Source of the DNA: Rouxiella chamberiensis
Lineage (GTDB): Bacteria; Pseudomonadota; Gammaproteobacteria; Enterobacterales; Enterobacteriaceae
Assembly (NCBI RefSeq): GCF_026967475.1
Contig: NZ_CP114058.1
Span: 372,001-436,000, forward strand
Reading direction: 5' to 3'
DNA: 64,000 bases
In this document: in pieces, positions 50,002 through 58,797 of the stretch
Layout: the number at the start of each line of letters is the position of its first letter
How positions within the stretch are numbered: the stretch's first letter is position 1
Notes under the pieces: model-generated
Told to the model about the DNA's origin: nothing
The model's input: only the letters and a program-made list of their open reading frames with translations
Database searches by the model: none
Translations under genes and position numbers: made by a program

Positions 50002-51237
50002 CTATTTGTCCCGGGCTGCCAGCAGGCAGATAGCCTTGGTCAGTTCATAGGATTTCACAAAGGAAGAGAGAGGCAGAAACTCGAATTTCGAATGGAAGTT
50101 GTGGGCGCCGGTAAAGTAGTTGGGCGTCAACAGGCCTTTTGCCGACAAGGCTGCGCCGTCCGTGCCGCCCCGCATCGGAATGACTTTTGGCTCGACCTGA
50201 ATTTCGGCCAGCGCCGAGAAAATCAGGTCGATGGCCTGGCGATCTTCACCGATGGCGCTGCTGATATTGCTGTAGGTATCGCTAATGGAAACCGACACTT
50301 TCGCCGTCGGATACTGTTCGCCAATCACTTTCGCCACATGCTCGATTTTCTGTTTACGCGCCGCAAAACTGGCACTGTCGAAATCGCGGATAGACGCTTT
50401 GAGTTTGGCGGATTGCTGATTGGCACTGATATCGTTAAACCAGACGTAACCTTCGCGATCCCGCGTCTTTTCCGGCGTTTCCTGACGATCGAAATGGCTG
50501 ATGAAATCATGCGCCATCAATAATGGATTGACCAATACTCCAATGGCCGACATCGGGTGCGCCGTCACGCCGGTAAAGGTAATCTCTGCCGCCGCGGCGT
50601 TAAAGTTCTCGTATACCACTTCGCCCAGTTCACAGCAGTCAATGGTATAGGCAAAATCGACCTCAAAGCGGCTCAGATCCAGCGCTTTCGCCCCGCGCAA
50701 ACCAATCTCTTCATCCGGTACAAACGCCACCACAATATCCCCATGCTGATCCTCGGCGGTCAGGTTTTCCAGCAATGTCATCACCACGGTGACGGCAGAC
50801 TTGTTGTCTGCGCCCAATACGCTGGTGCCATCGCTGAAAATAATCTCCTGACCTTTATAGGGCAGGATTTCGGGATGTTCGTCGAGGCGCAGCCAAATGT
50901 CCTGCTCTGTATTCAGACAGACATCTTCGCCGTTGAATACTTTGATTTGCGGATGAATGTGCGGACTCAGGCCAACGTCTACGGTATCGATGTGGGTAAT
51001 AAACCCGATGCGCGGACCGCCCTGTTTAGTCCCGCGTTTTACGGCGGTGACCGTGGCATGCTTATCAATCTGGATGTTTTCCAATCCGAGCGTTTCCAGC
51101 TCGGCAGCAAGCATATCGGCGAGAATTTGTTGGCCGGGCGTACTGGGCAGGCAGGTGGCTTTAGGATCGCTTTGGCTGGTAACAGACAGGTAACGGAAAA
51201 AACGTTCAGTGAGCTGCTTGGCAATTTGAGTCGACAT
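50002..51237 (-). CDS. pepT: Peptidase T (tripeptide aminopeptidase)
   Basis: PepT is a cytosolic dizinc M20 aminopeptidase that releases the N-terminal residue of tripeptides. The 411 residues begin MSTQIAKQLTERFFRYLSVTSQSD. Zinc ligands lie in IGFITHIDTVD, LGADNKSAVTVV, FVPDEEIGLRG and the C-terminal YFTGAHNFHSKFEFLP. Length matches the family (about 408-411). In E. coli pepT is elsewhere, so its position beside a DppA-like gene is a local arrangement; both concern peptide use. Confidence 0.95.
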   Translation of the reverse strand: MSTQIAKQLTERFFRYLSVTSQSDPKATCLPSTPGQQILADMLAAELETLGLENIQIDKHATVTAVKRGTKQGGPRIGFITHIDTVDVGLSPHIHPQIKVFNGEDVCLNTEQDIWLRLDEHPEILPYKGQEIIFSDGTSVLGADNKSAVTVVMTLLENLTAEDQHGDIVVAFVPDEEIGLRGAKALDLSRFEVDFAYTIDCCELGEVVYENFNAAAAEITFTGVTAHPMSAIGVLVNPLLMAHDFISHFDRQETPEKTRDREGYVWFNDISANQQSAKLKASIRDFDSASFAARKQKIEHVAKVIGEQYPTAKVSVSISDTYSNISSAIGEDRQAIDLIFSALAEIQVEPKVIPMRGGTDGAALSAKGLLTPNYFTGAHNFHSKFEFLPLSSFVKSYELTKAICLLAARDK

Positions 51238-51373
51238 CCTAACCTCTGAGTTGTTTATCTATAAGATTTTCATATATAACAGAGTATTACTAAGTGTATC
51301 GTGGATGGTAATCTGTTTTTTATCGGCGTACTAACGAATTAATGAGTCTTAACTCTCAATGACAGGGAAACGC

Positions 51374-52969
51374 ATGAAACGAAAAATAGCAAGATTAACC
51401 ACCGGCATGTTGGCAATGGCGATGGTGGCAGGCGCTTCTGCACAAACGCTGGTTTATTGCTCAGAAGGCTCGCCGGATATTTTCAATCCCCAGCTATATA
51501 CCTCGGGCACGAACGTTGATGCCAGCGCCGTACCTATCTATAACCGCCTGGTGGATTTTAAAACGGGCACAACGGAGCTGGTGCCGAGTCTGGCGGAAAG
51601 CTGGGAAATCAGTCCAGATGGAAAAACCTACACGTTTCATTTGCGCAAAGGGGTTAAATTCCAGAGTAACAAGCTGTTTACGCCGACCCGTGACTTCAAC
51701 GCCGACGACGTCATTTTTTCGTTTATGCGCCAGAAAGACCCAAAGAATCCGTACCACAACATCTCCAATGGCACCTACCTCAACTTCGACAGTCTGGATA
51801 TGAGCAATCTGATATCCAGCATCGATCGCGTGGATGATTACACGGTACGCTTTAATCTTTCCCGCCCCGAAGCGCCGTTTATTGCGGATCTCGGCTGGTA
51901 TTTCGCCTCGATTCTTTCATCCGAATATGCTGACCAGATGTTGAAAGCCGGTACGCCGCAGAAGGTCGATACCGATCCTGTCGGCACCGGCCCGTTCGAG
52001 CTGGTGCAATATCAGAAAGACACGCGAATCTTATATAAAGCGTTTGCGCAGTATTGGCAGGGTAAATCGAAAATCGATCGCCTGATTTTCAGCATCACGC
52101 CCGATGCTTCGGTGCGTATGGCCAAACTCGAGAAAAACGAGTGTCAGGTTATGCCTTTCCCGAATCCGGCCGACTTGCAGCGTTTGAAAGACAACAAAGA
52201 TATCACCCTGATGAGTAAATCGGGCCTCAACACGGGTTTCCTGTCGTTTAATACGCAGAAAAAGCCGCTGGATAATGTGAAAGTGCGTCAGGCGCTAAGC
52301 ATGGCGATTAACAAGGCGTCGATTATCGAGGCCGTCTTCCAGGGAACAGGCACTGCTGCGAAAAGTTTACTGCCGCCGGGTGTCTGGAGCAGCGAAGACA
52401 AGACGATGCAGGATTACGAGTTCTCGGCAGAAAAAGCCAAGGCATTGCTGGCGGAGGCTGGATATCCGAACGGCTTTGATATCGATTTATGGGCGATGCC
52501 GGTTCAACGTCCTTACAATCCCAATGCGCGTCGCATGGCAGAAATGATTCAGTCCGACTGGGCGAAAATTGGCGTCAAGGCGCACATTGTCAGCTATGAG
52601 TGGGCGGAATATCAGACACGTATTCGCAACGGCGAGCACATGGCTGCGCTGATGGGCTGGACCACAGCCAACGGCGATCCGGATAACTTCTTTGGCCCGT
52701 TATATACCTGTAAAGCGGCGCAGGGCGGTTCGAACTCGGCCAAATGGTGTTATCCGCCGTTTGACAAGCTGATTAGCGAAGCACGCGCGACAACCGATCA
52801 GCAAAAGCGCATCGCGCTTTATCAGCAGGCGCAGCAGATGATGCATGAGCAGGCGCCTGCGGTCATGATTGCCCATTCGACTATCTATGAACCCGTGCGC
52901 AAGGAAGTCAGCGGTTATGAGGTCGACCCCTTTGGTAAACACGTGTTCTACCAAACATCGATAAAATAA
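51374..52969 (+). CDS. DppA-like peptide ABC transporter substrate-binding protein
   Basis: This is a periplasmic family 5 solute-binding protein, close to the dipeptide-binding protein DppA. The 531 residues start with a signal peptide (MKRKIARLTTGMLAMAMVAGASA) followed by QTLVYCSEGSPDIFNPQLYTSG. LWAMPVQRPYNPNARRMAEMIQ and MGWTTANGDPDNFFGPL are the conserved peptide-binding blocks. I start at ATG 51374 because AGGGAA precedes it and the signal peptide follows; ATG 51359 is also in frame. No permease or ATPase genes accompany it, so it probably uses a Dpp-type transporter encoded elsewhere. It is divergent from pepT. Confidence 0.9.
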   Translation: MKRKIARLTTGMLAMAMVAGASAQTLVYCSEGSPDIFNPQLYTSGTNVDASAVPIYNRLVDFKTGTTELVPSLAESWEISPDGKTYTFHLRKGVKFQSNKLFTPTRDFNADDVIFSFMRQKDPKNPYHNISNGTYLNFDSLDMSNLISSIDRVDDYTVRFNLSRPEAPFIADLGWYFASILSSEYADQMLKAGTPQKVDTDPVGTGPFELVQYQKDTRILYKAFAQYWQGKSKIDRLIFSITPDASVRMAKLEKNECQVMPFPNPADLQRLKDNKDITLMSKSGLNTGFLSFNTQKKPLDNVKVRQALSMAINKASIIEAVFQGTGTAAKSLLPPGVWSSEDKTMQDYEFSAEKAKALLAEAGYPNGFDIDLWAMPVQRPYNPNARRMAEMIQSDWAKIGVKAHIVSYEWAEYQTRIRNGEHMAALMGWTTANGDPDNFFGPLYTCKAAQGGSNSAKWCYPPFDKLISEARATTDQQKRIALYQQAQQMMHEQAPAVMIAHSTIYEPVRKEVSGYEVDPFGKHVFYQTSIK

Positions 52970-52974
52970 AAGAA

Positions 52975-53011
52975 TGGCCTTTGGATCGCCCGATCTAAAG
53001 GCCAACTTTTT
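52975..53011 (+). terminator. Strong rho-independent terminator after the DppA-like gene
   Basis: TGGCCTTTGGATC and GATCTAAAGGCCA form a 13-bp stem with one mismatch around GCCC, followed by a T-run. Confidence 0.88.
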
Positions 53012-53054
53012 AATAAGCGTGTTTTAGAGCAAAAATCATCCGCAATGGTCTGGC

Positions 53055-53951
53055 CTAGCCAAGCACTTCCTCGATGGCGGGCTTCAACTCTTTATATTGA
53101 AATTCAAATCCAGCATCTTCGAGTCGCTGAGGTATGGCGCGTTGCCCGCCGAGCACCAGCACCGCAGACTCGCCCATCAGCAAACGCACGACGCCCGCCG
53201 GCACGCGCATAAAGGAAGGGCGGTGCAAGGTTTCGCCGAGCAGCGCACTGAACTGATCGTTTCGCACGGGATAGGGCGCAACCATATTGAACGGGCCATT
53301 AAGCGTTTCATGCTGTAGTAGAAACAGGATGGCGGCGACCATATCGTCGATGTGTATCCACGGCATATATTGCTGACCGTCGCCAAGAGGCCCCCCAGCC
53401 CTGCGCGGAAGGGCAGGATCATCTTGGCCAGTGCGCCACCTTTTTTGGCCAGCACCACACCGGTTCGCAACAGGCAGACGCGCGTCCTGTCGCTTTGCGC
53501 GGCGAGCGCCAGCGCCTCCCAGCGGGCACAAAGCTGCCAGGTAAACTGTTTGTTGGGCGGTTCGTCCTCAGCTACCACCGCCTGCCCCTGATCGCCGTAA
53601 TAGCCCACCGCCGATCCCGAAATAAACACCGCAGGCGGGCGTTTCGCCGGCATTAATCAGCTGTGAAAGCTTCTCCGTCAGCTGCCAGCGGCTGTCGCAA
53701 AGTTTCTGTTTCTGCTCTTTGGTCCAGCGTTTGTCTGCAATGGGTTCACCGGCCAGATTGATGACGGCGTCAAAATCATCCAGTGATGTTCTGCCCTCAA
53801 GCGATCGCCAAAGTGTGACTTTGGGTCCGAGAATTTTGGCGGCGCGCTCCGGCGCACGGGTCAAGGCGGTGACCTCGTGTGACTGTTCCAGGAGTTTTTC
53901 CGTCAAACGACGTCCAATCAGTCCACTGGCACCGGTTATTAAAATTTTCAT
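53055..53951 (-). CDS. yfcH: YfcH, NAD-dependent epimerase-family protein, two apparent frameshifts
   Basis: This short-chain epimerase-like Rossmann protein of the SulA/YfcH group has no defined substrate. The start [16 protein letters not shown] has a strong AGGAGA site and matches E. coli YfcH; conserved blocks include [38 protein letters not shown] and WIHIDDMV. Frames change at GGG 53637-53639 (one base extra) and at the C6 run 53391-53396 (one C missing). With both corrected the product is about 298 residues, as in E. coli (297). In E. coli folX lies between yfcH and yfcG; here it is absent. Confidence 0.88.
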
Positions 53952-54128
53952 GTCTTTCTCCTGATAACCTGCTGATAGCACAGTCCGTACCCTAGTTATC
54001 AGCATAGTTTATCCAACGCCACCGACACGCGATGCAGTGCACATCCTGTACTTATAAAGGCAGGGTTTTTAGGCAGAGAGGAAATTAGGAGAAAGGAGAA
54101 TGGCCCCCGCAGAAAGAGGCCAGGCGAA

Positions 54129-54758
54129 TTATTTTACCTCGGCCATCGCGTAGGCTCTTTGCGTTGCCGGGCGATTTTTTATGCGCTCGAACCAAATCTG
54201 TACGGCAGGATAATCTGCCAAATCAATACGTTGCCGCTCATGCGCCACGACCCAAGGGTAGGTAGCAATATCGGCAATGCTGTAATGCTCGCCGGAAAGA
54301 TAGGCCTGCTTCACAAGCTGCGTATTCAACACGCCATACAGGCGACGGGTTTCCTGCTGAAAGCGCTCTATTGCATAAGGAACGGGCTGCGGTGCAAAAT
54401 GCGTAAAATGGTGATTCTGCCCCAACATCGGACCAAAACCAGCCATTTGCCAGAACAACCATTGCAGGGTGCGGGTTCTTTCACGCAACTCCTTGCCAAG
54501 CAGTTTGCCGGATTTTTCGGCCAGATACTGCAAAATAGCTCCAGACTCGAACAGGCTTAGCGGCACACCGCCGTCCACGGGCTGCGTATCGACGATGGCT
54601 GGAATTTTATTATTGGGGGATATCGCAAGAAAGGCGGGCTGAAACTGTTCTCCGGAATGGGTATCGACGCGGTGAAGTCGATAGGGAAGTCCGGTTTCTT
54701 CCAGAAATAACGTTATTTTATGGCCGTTGGGCGTGGGTGCGTAATAAAGATCGATCAT
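54129..54758 (-). CDS. yfcG: Glutathione S-transferase-like disulfide reductase YfcG
   Basis: YfcG is a Nu-class GST homologue with disulfide-bond reductase activity using glutathione. The 209 residues begin MIDLYYAPTPNGHKITLFLEE and contain ISPNNKIPAIVD, LFESGAILQYLAEKSG and the C-terminal ADIATYPWV. The start at ATG 54758 is fixed by an AGGAGG six bases upstream; an ATG five codons earlier is the alternative. It is divergent from yfcD across 307 bp that contain a possible -35 box (TTGACA at 54938) and no other clear signal. Confidence 0.93.
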   Translation of the reverse strand: MIDLYYAPTPNGHKITLFLEETGLPYRLHRVDTHSGEQFQPAFLAISPNNKIPAIVDTQPVDGGVPLSLFESGAILQYLAEKSGKLLGKELRERTRTLQWLFWQMAGFGPMLGQNHHFTHFAPQPVPYAIERFQQETRRLYGVLNTQLVKQAYLSGEHYSIADIATYPWVVAHERQRIDLADYPAVQIWFERIKNRPATQRAYAMAEVK

Positions 54759-55065
54759 TTGTGCCTCCTGCATAATAGTTTTAATCGTCCATCGGCCTGT
54801 TATTAATCAGCGGATGGGGCTGGATGCGCCGGTATTCCCTGAACGGTAATCTCTCTCTGAATGGCGTGACGAGAGAGTAATGTAACTGATAATAATAGCA
54901 GGCTATGTGAGACGAGTCTGATGGTTTATACCGCCGGTTGACATAGCTTTTACCTACTACTAACGCATCTGTTGCTATTGAGCGATTCCGATGAGCCGGA
55001 TAGAATCAGCGGACTCATTAAAAAATCACTGCGCCTTTTGCGCGCATTAGAGAAGGTTTTACAGG

Positions 55066-55617
55066 ATGACGAACCAAGAGCAAAACACCGGCAGCAGCGA
55101 GTGGGTTGATATCGTTAATGAAGAAAACGAAGTGATTGCCCAGTCGAGTCGCCAACAGATGCGCGCTCAAAACCTGCGTCACCGTGCCAGCTATATTGTG
55201 GTGCACGATGGCAGTGGAAATATTCTGGTTCAGCGTCGAACCGACATCAAAGATTTCTATCCGGGCTGGCTGGATGCCACGGCGGGCGGAGTGGTGCAGA
55301 GCGGCGAAAACATTATCGAATCCGCACGTCGCGAAGCCGAAGAAGAACTGGGTATTGCCGGTGTGCCCTTTGCCGAACACGGAGCTTTCTATTTTGAGGA
55401 AGATAACTGCCGTGTGTGGGGGTCGTTGTTCAGCTGCGTTTCTCACGGGCCATTTGCCCTGCAGGAAGAAGAAGTGGCCGAAGTTCGCTGGATGAAACCG
55501 GAAGAAATTACTGCACGCTGCGATGAATTCACGCCGGATTCGCTAAAGGCGCTGTCGCTCTGGATGAGCCGCAACAACGATAAAGATCACGGCAAGCCGT
55601 TAAGCGTCGACGAATAA
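55066..55617 (+). CDS. yfcD: Nudix hydrolase YfcD
   Basis: This is a probable nucleoside diphosphate-linked hydrolase of unknown substrate. The 183 residues contain a full Nudix box, [24 protein letters not shown], in the order GX5EX7REUXEEXGU. The upstream [19 protein letters not shown] and [10 protein letters not shown] agree with the isopentenyl-diphosphate-isomerase-like Nudix group that includes E. coli YfcD. It converges with the LacI gene, with 39 bp between the stops. Confidence 0.93.
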   Translation: MTNQEQNTGSSEWVDIVNEENEVIAQSSRQQMRAQNLRHRASYIVVHDGSGNILVQRRTDIKDFYPGWLDATAGGVVQSGENIIESARREAEEELGIAGVPFAEHGAFYFEEDNCRVWGSLFSCVSHGPFALQEEEVAEVRWMKPEEITARCDEFTPDSLKALSLWMSRNNDKDHGKPLSVDE

Positions 55618-55656
55618 TCGGCTATCCGAAATGCGCTGTTCGCTCAGCGCATTCCC

Positions 55657-56673
55657 CTAACAACTCTCCCGTTTACAGAGGGTTGACGGCAATATTCTCT
55701 GCGACTCCCACGCTTCATCCTGCATTTTTGCAAGCAATGCCTTGCCTGCCTGAATCCCGATTTCTCTGTGTGGCACCGCCATGGTCGTTAACGGCGGCTG
55801 GCAGACCTTGCTGACATCACTGTTGCCAAAGCCGACAATCGCCAAGTCTCGAGGCACCTGAATCTTGCGGCGCTGACATTCGAAAAGAGCACCGCAGGCC
55901 AGCTCATCGCTGCTGCAAATCAGCGCGTCCATATCCGGCCAGTTCAGCAATAGCTCGGGTAACAGACTGGCACCCACACTGAAACTCGAAGGCTCATAGG
56001 TGCTGATAACCCGCGTGGTCGACAGATTATGGGTGAGCAATGCCCGATTCCAGCCGCGCAGCCGCTGTTGCGAAACCCACGGTTTCTGCGCCGCCGACAT
56101 GAGTCCAATCCGGCTGTAACCCAATGAAATCAGGTGCTCGGCAAGCTGATACGTCGCCGCCGCGTTATCGATGCCAATATTGATATCCAGGGGTTTTTCG
56201 AGCGCCGCACCCAGCTCGGCAATCGGCAGTTGCGCCTGCGACAGCAATTCGTAGGTGGCGGTGGTATGGCGCGCATCAAACAGGATAACGGCGGCCAGAT
56301 TGTAGGAAAGAAAGGTTTCAAGCAGCTTTTGCTCGCGCGATTCCTGATTCTGCGACTCGGCCAGCATCAACTGGTAACCGGCGGGAATCAGGATCTCCTG
56401 CACGCCTGCCATCATTTCGGCGTGACCAAATTCGGCAAGTGACGAGGTAACCACCGCCACCACGTTCGACGAGGCAGAAGCCAGCGCGCTGGCGGAAGAG
56501 TTCGGAATATAGCCAAGCTCGGCGACCGCCGATTCAATCTTCACCCTTAGCTTGTCGGAGACTCTGTCAGGTTGGCGCAGGGCGCGTGAGACGGTCATGG
56601 TCCCGACATTGGCTAACTTTGCCACGTCGGCCAGCGTGGCCCGACCCGTTCCCCGGCGTTTCCTTCCCTCCAT
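55657..56673 (-). CDS. LacI/GntR-subfamily transcriptional repressor
   Basis: The 338 residues have an N-terminal LacI helix-turn-helix (RATLADVAKLANVGTMTVSRALRQPDRVS, hinge YIPNSSASAL) and a periplasmic-binding-like sensor domain (NVVAVVTSSLAEFGH ... LAIVGFGNSDVSKVCQPPLTTM). It resembles GntR/IdnR-type repressors. It is divergent from the PTS genes, and two identical palindromes in the gap are its likely operators. The inducer is probably the PTS substrate or a derivative. Confidence 0.9.
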   Translation of the reverse strand: MEGRKRRGTGRATLADVAKLANVGTMTVSRALRQPDRVSDKLRVKIESAVAELGYIPNSSASALASASSNVVAVVTSSLAEFGHAEMMAGVQEILIPAGYQLMLAESQNQESREQKLLETFLSYNLAAVILFDARHTTATYELLSQAQLPIAELGAALEKPLDINIGIDNAAATYQLAEHLISLGYSRIGLMSAAQKPWVSQQRLRGWNRALLTHNLSTTRVISTYEPSSFSVGASLLPELLLNWPDMDALICSSDELACGALFECQRRKIQVPRDLAIVGFGNSDVSKVCQPPLTTMAVPHREIGIQAGKALLAKMQDEAWESQRILPSTLCKRESC

Positions 56674-56882
56674 ATTGCGACTCCTGAGCCAGCTTCTTGA
56701 ATACCGTTTAACGATTTCGAAAATTATTTATCCATGAGTGCGTTATTTACGGATTGTTTAATAAACAACGCGATTACTGCCGCACATTTATTAATGATGT
56801 GGCAGTGTCACCTCATAAAACAGTCCCGAATTTTAGCATAGTTCATTAGCGGGTAAATAATGTAAAGAGATGTGCCAATTAT

Positions 56883-56894
56883 GATAGCGCTATC
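56883..56894. promoter_or_regulatory. LacI-type operator 1
   Basis: GATAGCGCTATC is a perfect 12-bp palindrome, extended by AT and AC. An identical copy lies 34 bp away. It sits between the lacI-type gene and the PTS genes. Confidence 0.65.
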
Positions 56895-56916
56895 ACAAAA
56901 AGCGATCGTCCCAAAT

Positions 56917-56928
56917 GATAGCGCTATC
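56917..56928. promoter_or_regulatory. LacI-type operator 2
   Basis: This is a second perfect GATAGCGCTATC, preceded by AAAT as operator 1 is by TTAT. The 34-bp centre spacing is about three helical turns, so both repressor dimers would face the same side. Confidence 0.65.
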
Positions 56929-56930
56929 TT

Positions 56931-56946
56931 TGTGCGCTGAATCACA
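56931..56946. promoter_or_regulatory. CRP-like site next to the PTS operators
   Basis: TGTGCGCTGAATCACA matches TGTGA-N6-TCACA with one mismatch. It is three bases from operator 2 and 144 bp before the EIIB start, so catabolite control of the PTS genes is likely. The rest of this 416-bp gap has no other obvious signal. Confidence 0.6.
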
Positions 56947-57089
56947 GTTATTTCCTGATTAAAAAGCATACTCAAACGCGTTCAACCTTTGCGAAATGCA
57001 ACGAATGAAAGGTAAACCGCTTCACTCGAAATCCGGCCCATCGCTAGCCGGAAAAGCCGATTTTCAATTCTGAAATATGAGGTATCACA

Positions 57090-57389
57090 ATGAAATCATT
57101 AACCATATTGGCAGTGTGCGGGGCAGGGTTAGGCAGCAGTTTCGCCTGCGAGATGAGCATCGAGGCAGCGCTGAAAGAGATGGGCGTCAAAGCGAATCTT
57201 GCACATTGCGATATCTCGAGCGCGGCGTCGACGAGGGCCGATATTATTATGACCGGAGCCAATTTCAAACCGCAATTTGAGAATTATACGCTTAATTCTA
57301 CTGTAATTTATCTTAAACGCCTTGTAGATAAAAAAGAGATAACCGAAAAGCTGACGCCGATATTAAAGGACCTCGGATATTTGAATTAG
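57090..57389 (+). CDS. PTS EIIB component, ascorbate/galactitol-like
   Basis: The 99 residues begin MKSLTILAVCGAGLGSSFACEMSIE, where Cys10 in the CGAGLGSS loop is the phosphorylated residue of EIIB proteins of the L-ascorbate (SgaB/UlaB) type. It receives phosphate from an EIIA and passes it to the sugar during import through the EIIC encoded 80 bp downstream. No EIIA gene is present in the window. The sugar is not identifiable from sequence. Confidence 0.88.
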   Translation: MKSLTILAVCGAGLGSSFACEMSIEAALKEMGVKANLAHCDISSAASTRADIIMTGANFKPQFENYTLNSTVIYLKRLVDKKEITEKLTPILKDLGYLN

Positions 57390-57469
57390 TCTGAATGCTT
57401 CATCTTGGCGTAAATAATAACAACGATCGCTACGCCTAATTTACTGGCTGCGAGTGCGAGGGACAGCTA

Positions 57470-58736
57470 ATGTCTTTTTTATATTTTATCGTGAATGATA
57501 TTTTAGGCCAGGCTTCAATATTAATTGCCCTTATCGCGATGGTGGGGCTCATTGCGCTCAAGAAAAGCGCAGGGCAGGTCATCACCGGCACCCTGAAAAC
57601 GCTGTTGGGGTTTCTGGTGCTGCTGGCCGGTGCCAATATCATCGTCTCCGCGCTCAACTTCCTGGGCGAAGTGTTCCAGAAAGGCTTCAACATGCGCGGG
57701 GTGGTCACGGATGTCGGCTCGATTGCCGGTATTGCCCAGCAAACGCTCGGACGGGAAACGGCGCTCATCATGGTGCTGGCGTTTCTTGATCAATATTCTC
57801 GTCGCGCGTTTCACCCGCTTCAAATACATCTTCCTGACCGGGCAGGCTTCGCTGTGGATGGCGACCGTCTGCTCGGTAGTCGGCTATATGGGCGGCCTGC
57901 GAGGTACCGAGCTGATTCTGCTTGGCGGAACGATAGCCGGACTGATGTCGGTCGGCATGCCCGCCATCGCGCAGCCTATCGTGCGCAAAATTACCGGCTC
58001 CGATGATATTGCTCTCGGCCATTTCTGTACGCTGGGCTATATCATTCAGGCGGGCGTCGCCAAACTGACCGGCGATGCGAGTAAAAGCACCGAAGATCTC
58101 GCGTTGCCCAGCGCGTTCTCCTTTTTGCAGGACACCTATCTGTCGATGATGGTGGTGATGATCCCGATTTATCTGATCCCGACGATCGCGGCAGGTCCCG
58201 AGGTTGTGGCGCAATACGCCAACGGCGTGAGTTATCTGATTTATGCATTCCTGCAATCGGTGCAGTTTGTGGTCGGGGTGTATGTCCTGCTGGCGGGTGT
58301 GCGGTTGCTGCTGGCAGAAATTGTGCCCGCGTTTCGCGGCATTGCCCTGCGTATCGTGCCCAATGCCATTCCGGCGCTGGATTGCCCGGTGCTGTTTCCG
58401 TATGCGCCCAACGCGGTAATCGTAGGATTTCTGTCGACCACGCTCGGCTCGATTATCGGGATGTTTCTGTTTCCTGGTGTCGGACTGGCGATGATCCTGC
58501 CTGGCATGTTGACCAACTTTTTTGCCGGTGGCACGGCCGGGATCTTTGCCAATGCAGTGGGTGGACGGCGGGGCGCGGTGATAGGCGGGATCTTCCACGG
58601 CCTGCTTATTACCCTGTTACCGGCGCTGCTGCTTCCGCTGCTTGGCAGCTATGGTCTGCAAAACGTGACGTTCAGCGACGCAGATATCATAAGCGTTGGG
58701 CTGATTTATGGCCATATTCTGAATTTTTTCCAGTAA
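57470..58736 (+). CDS. PTS EIIC permease, UlaA-like, one apparent frameshift
   Basis: This membrane permease belongs to the ascorbate-type PTS family. It begins MSFLYFIVNDILGQASILIALIAMVGLIALKKSAGQVITGTLKTLLGF and contains FTRFKYIFLTGQASLWMA and DDIALGHFCTLGYIIQAGVAKL, all typical of UlaA. The frame breaks at 57786-57787, where one extra T turns FLINILVARF into FLDQYSRRAF; the rest continues in the second frame to 58736. Length is about 422 residues. It belongs with the EIIB gene under LacI-type control. Confidence 0.85.
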
Positions 58737-58752
58737 TGTGCCGATATTGGAC

Positions 58753-58781
58753 ATAAAAAAGCCGGTCACAGGGACCGGCTA
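58753..58781 (-). terminator. Rho-independent terminator of pta
   Basis: On the minus strand AGCCGGTC and GACCGGCT pair and are followed by TTTTTTATG. It ends the ackA-pta transcript and also lies just past the EIIC stop. Confidence 0.85.
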
Positions 58782-58797
58782 GCGTCTATTCAAGCTA

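Noticed and set aside
53055..53951. yfcH pieces as separate small genes
   Set aside because: Only the first piece has a ribosome binding site; the three pieces together reproduce one family-length protein in order.
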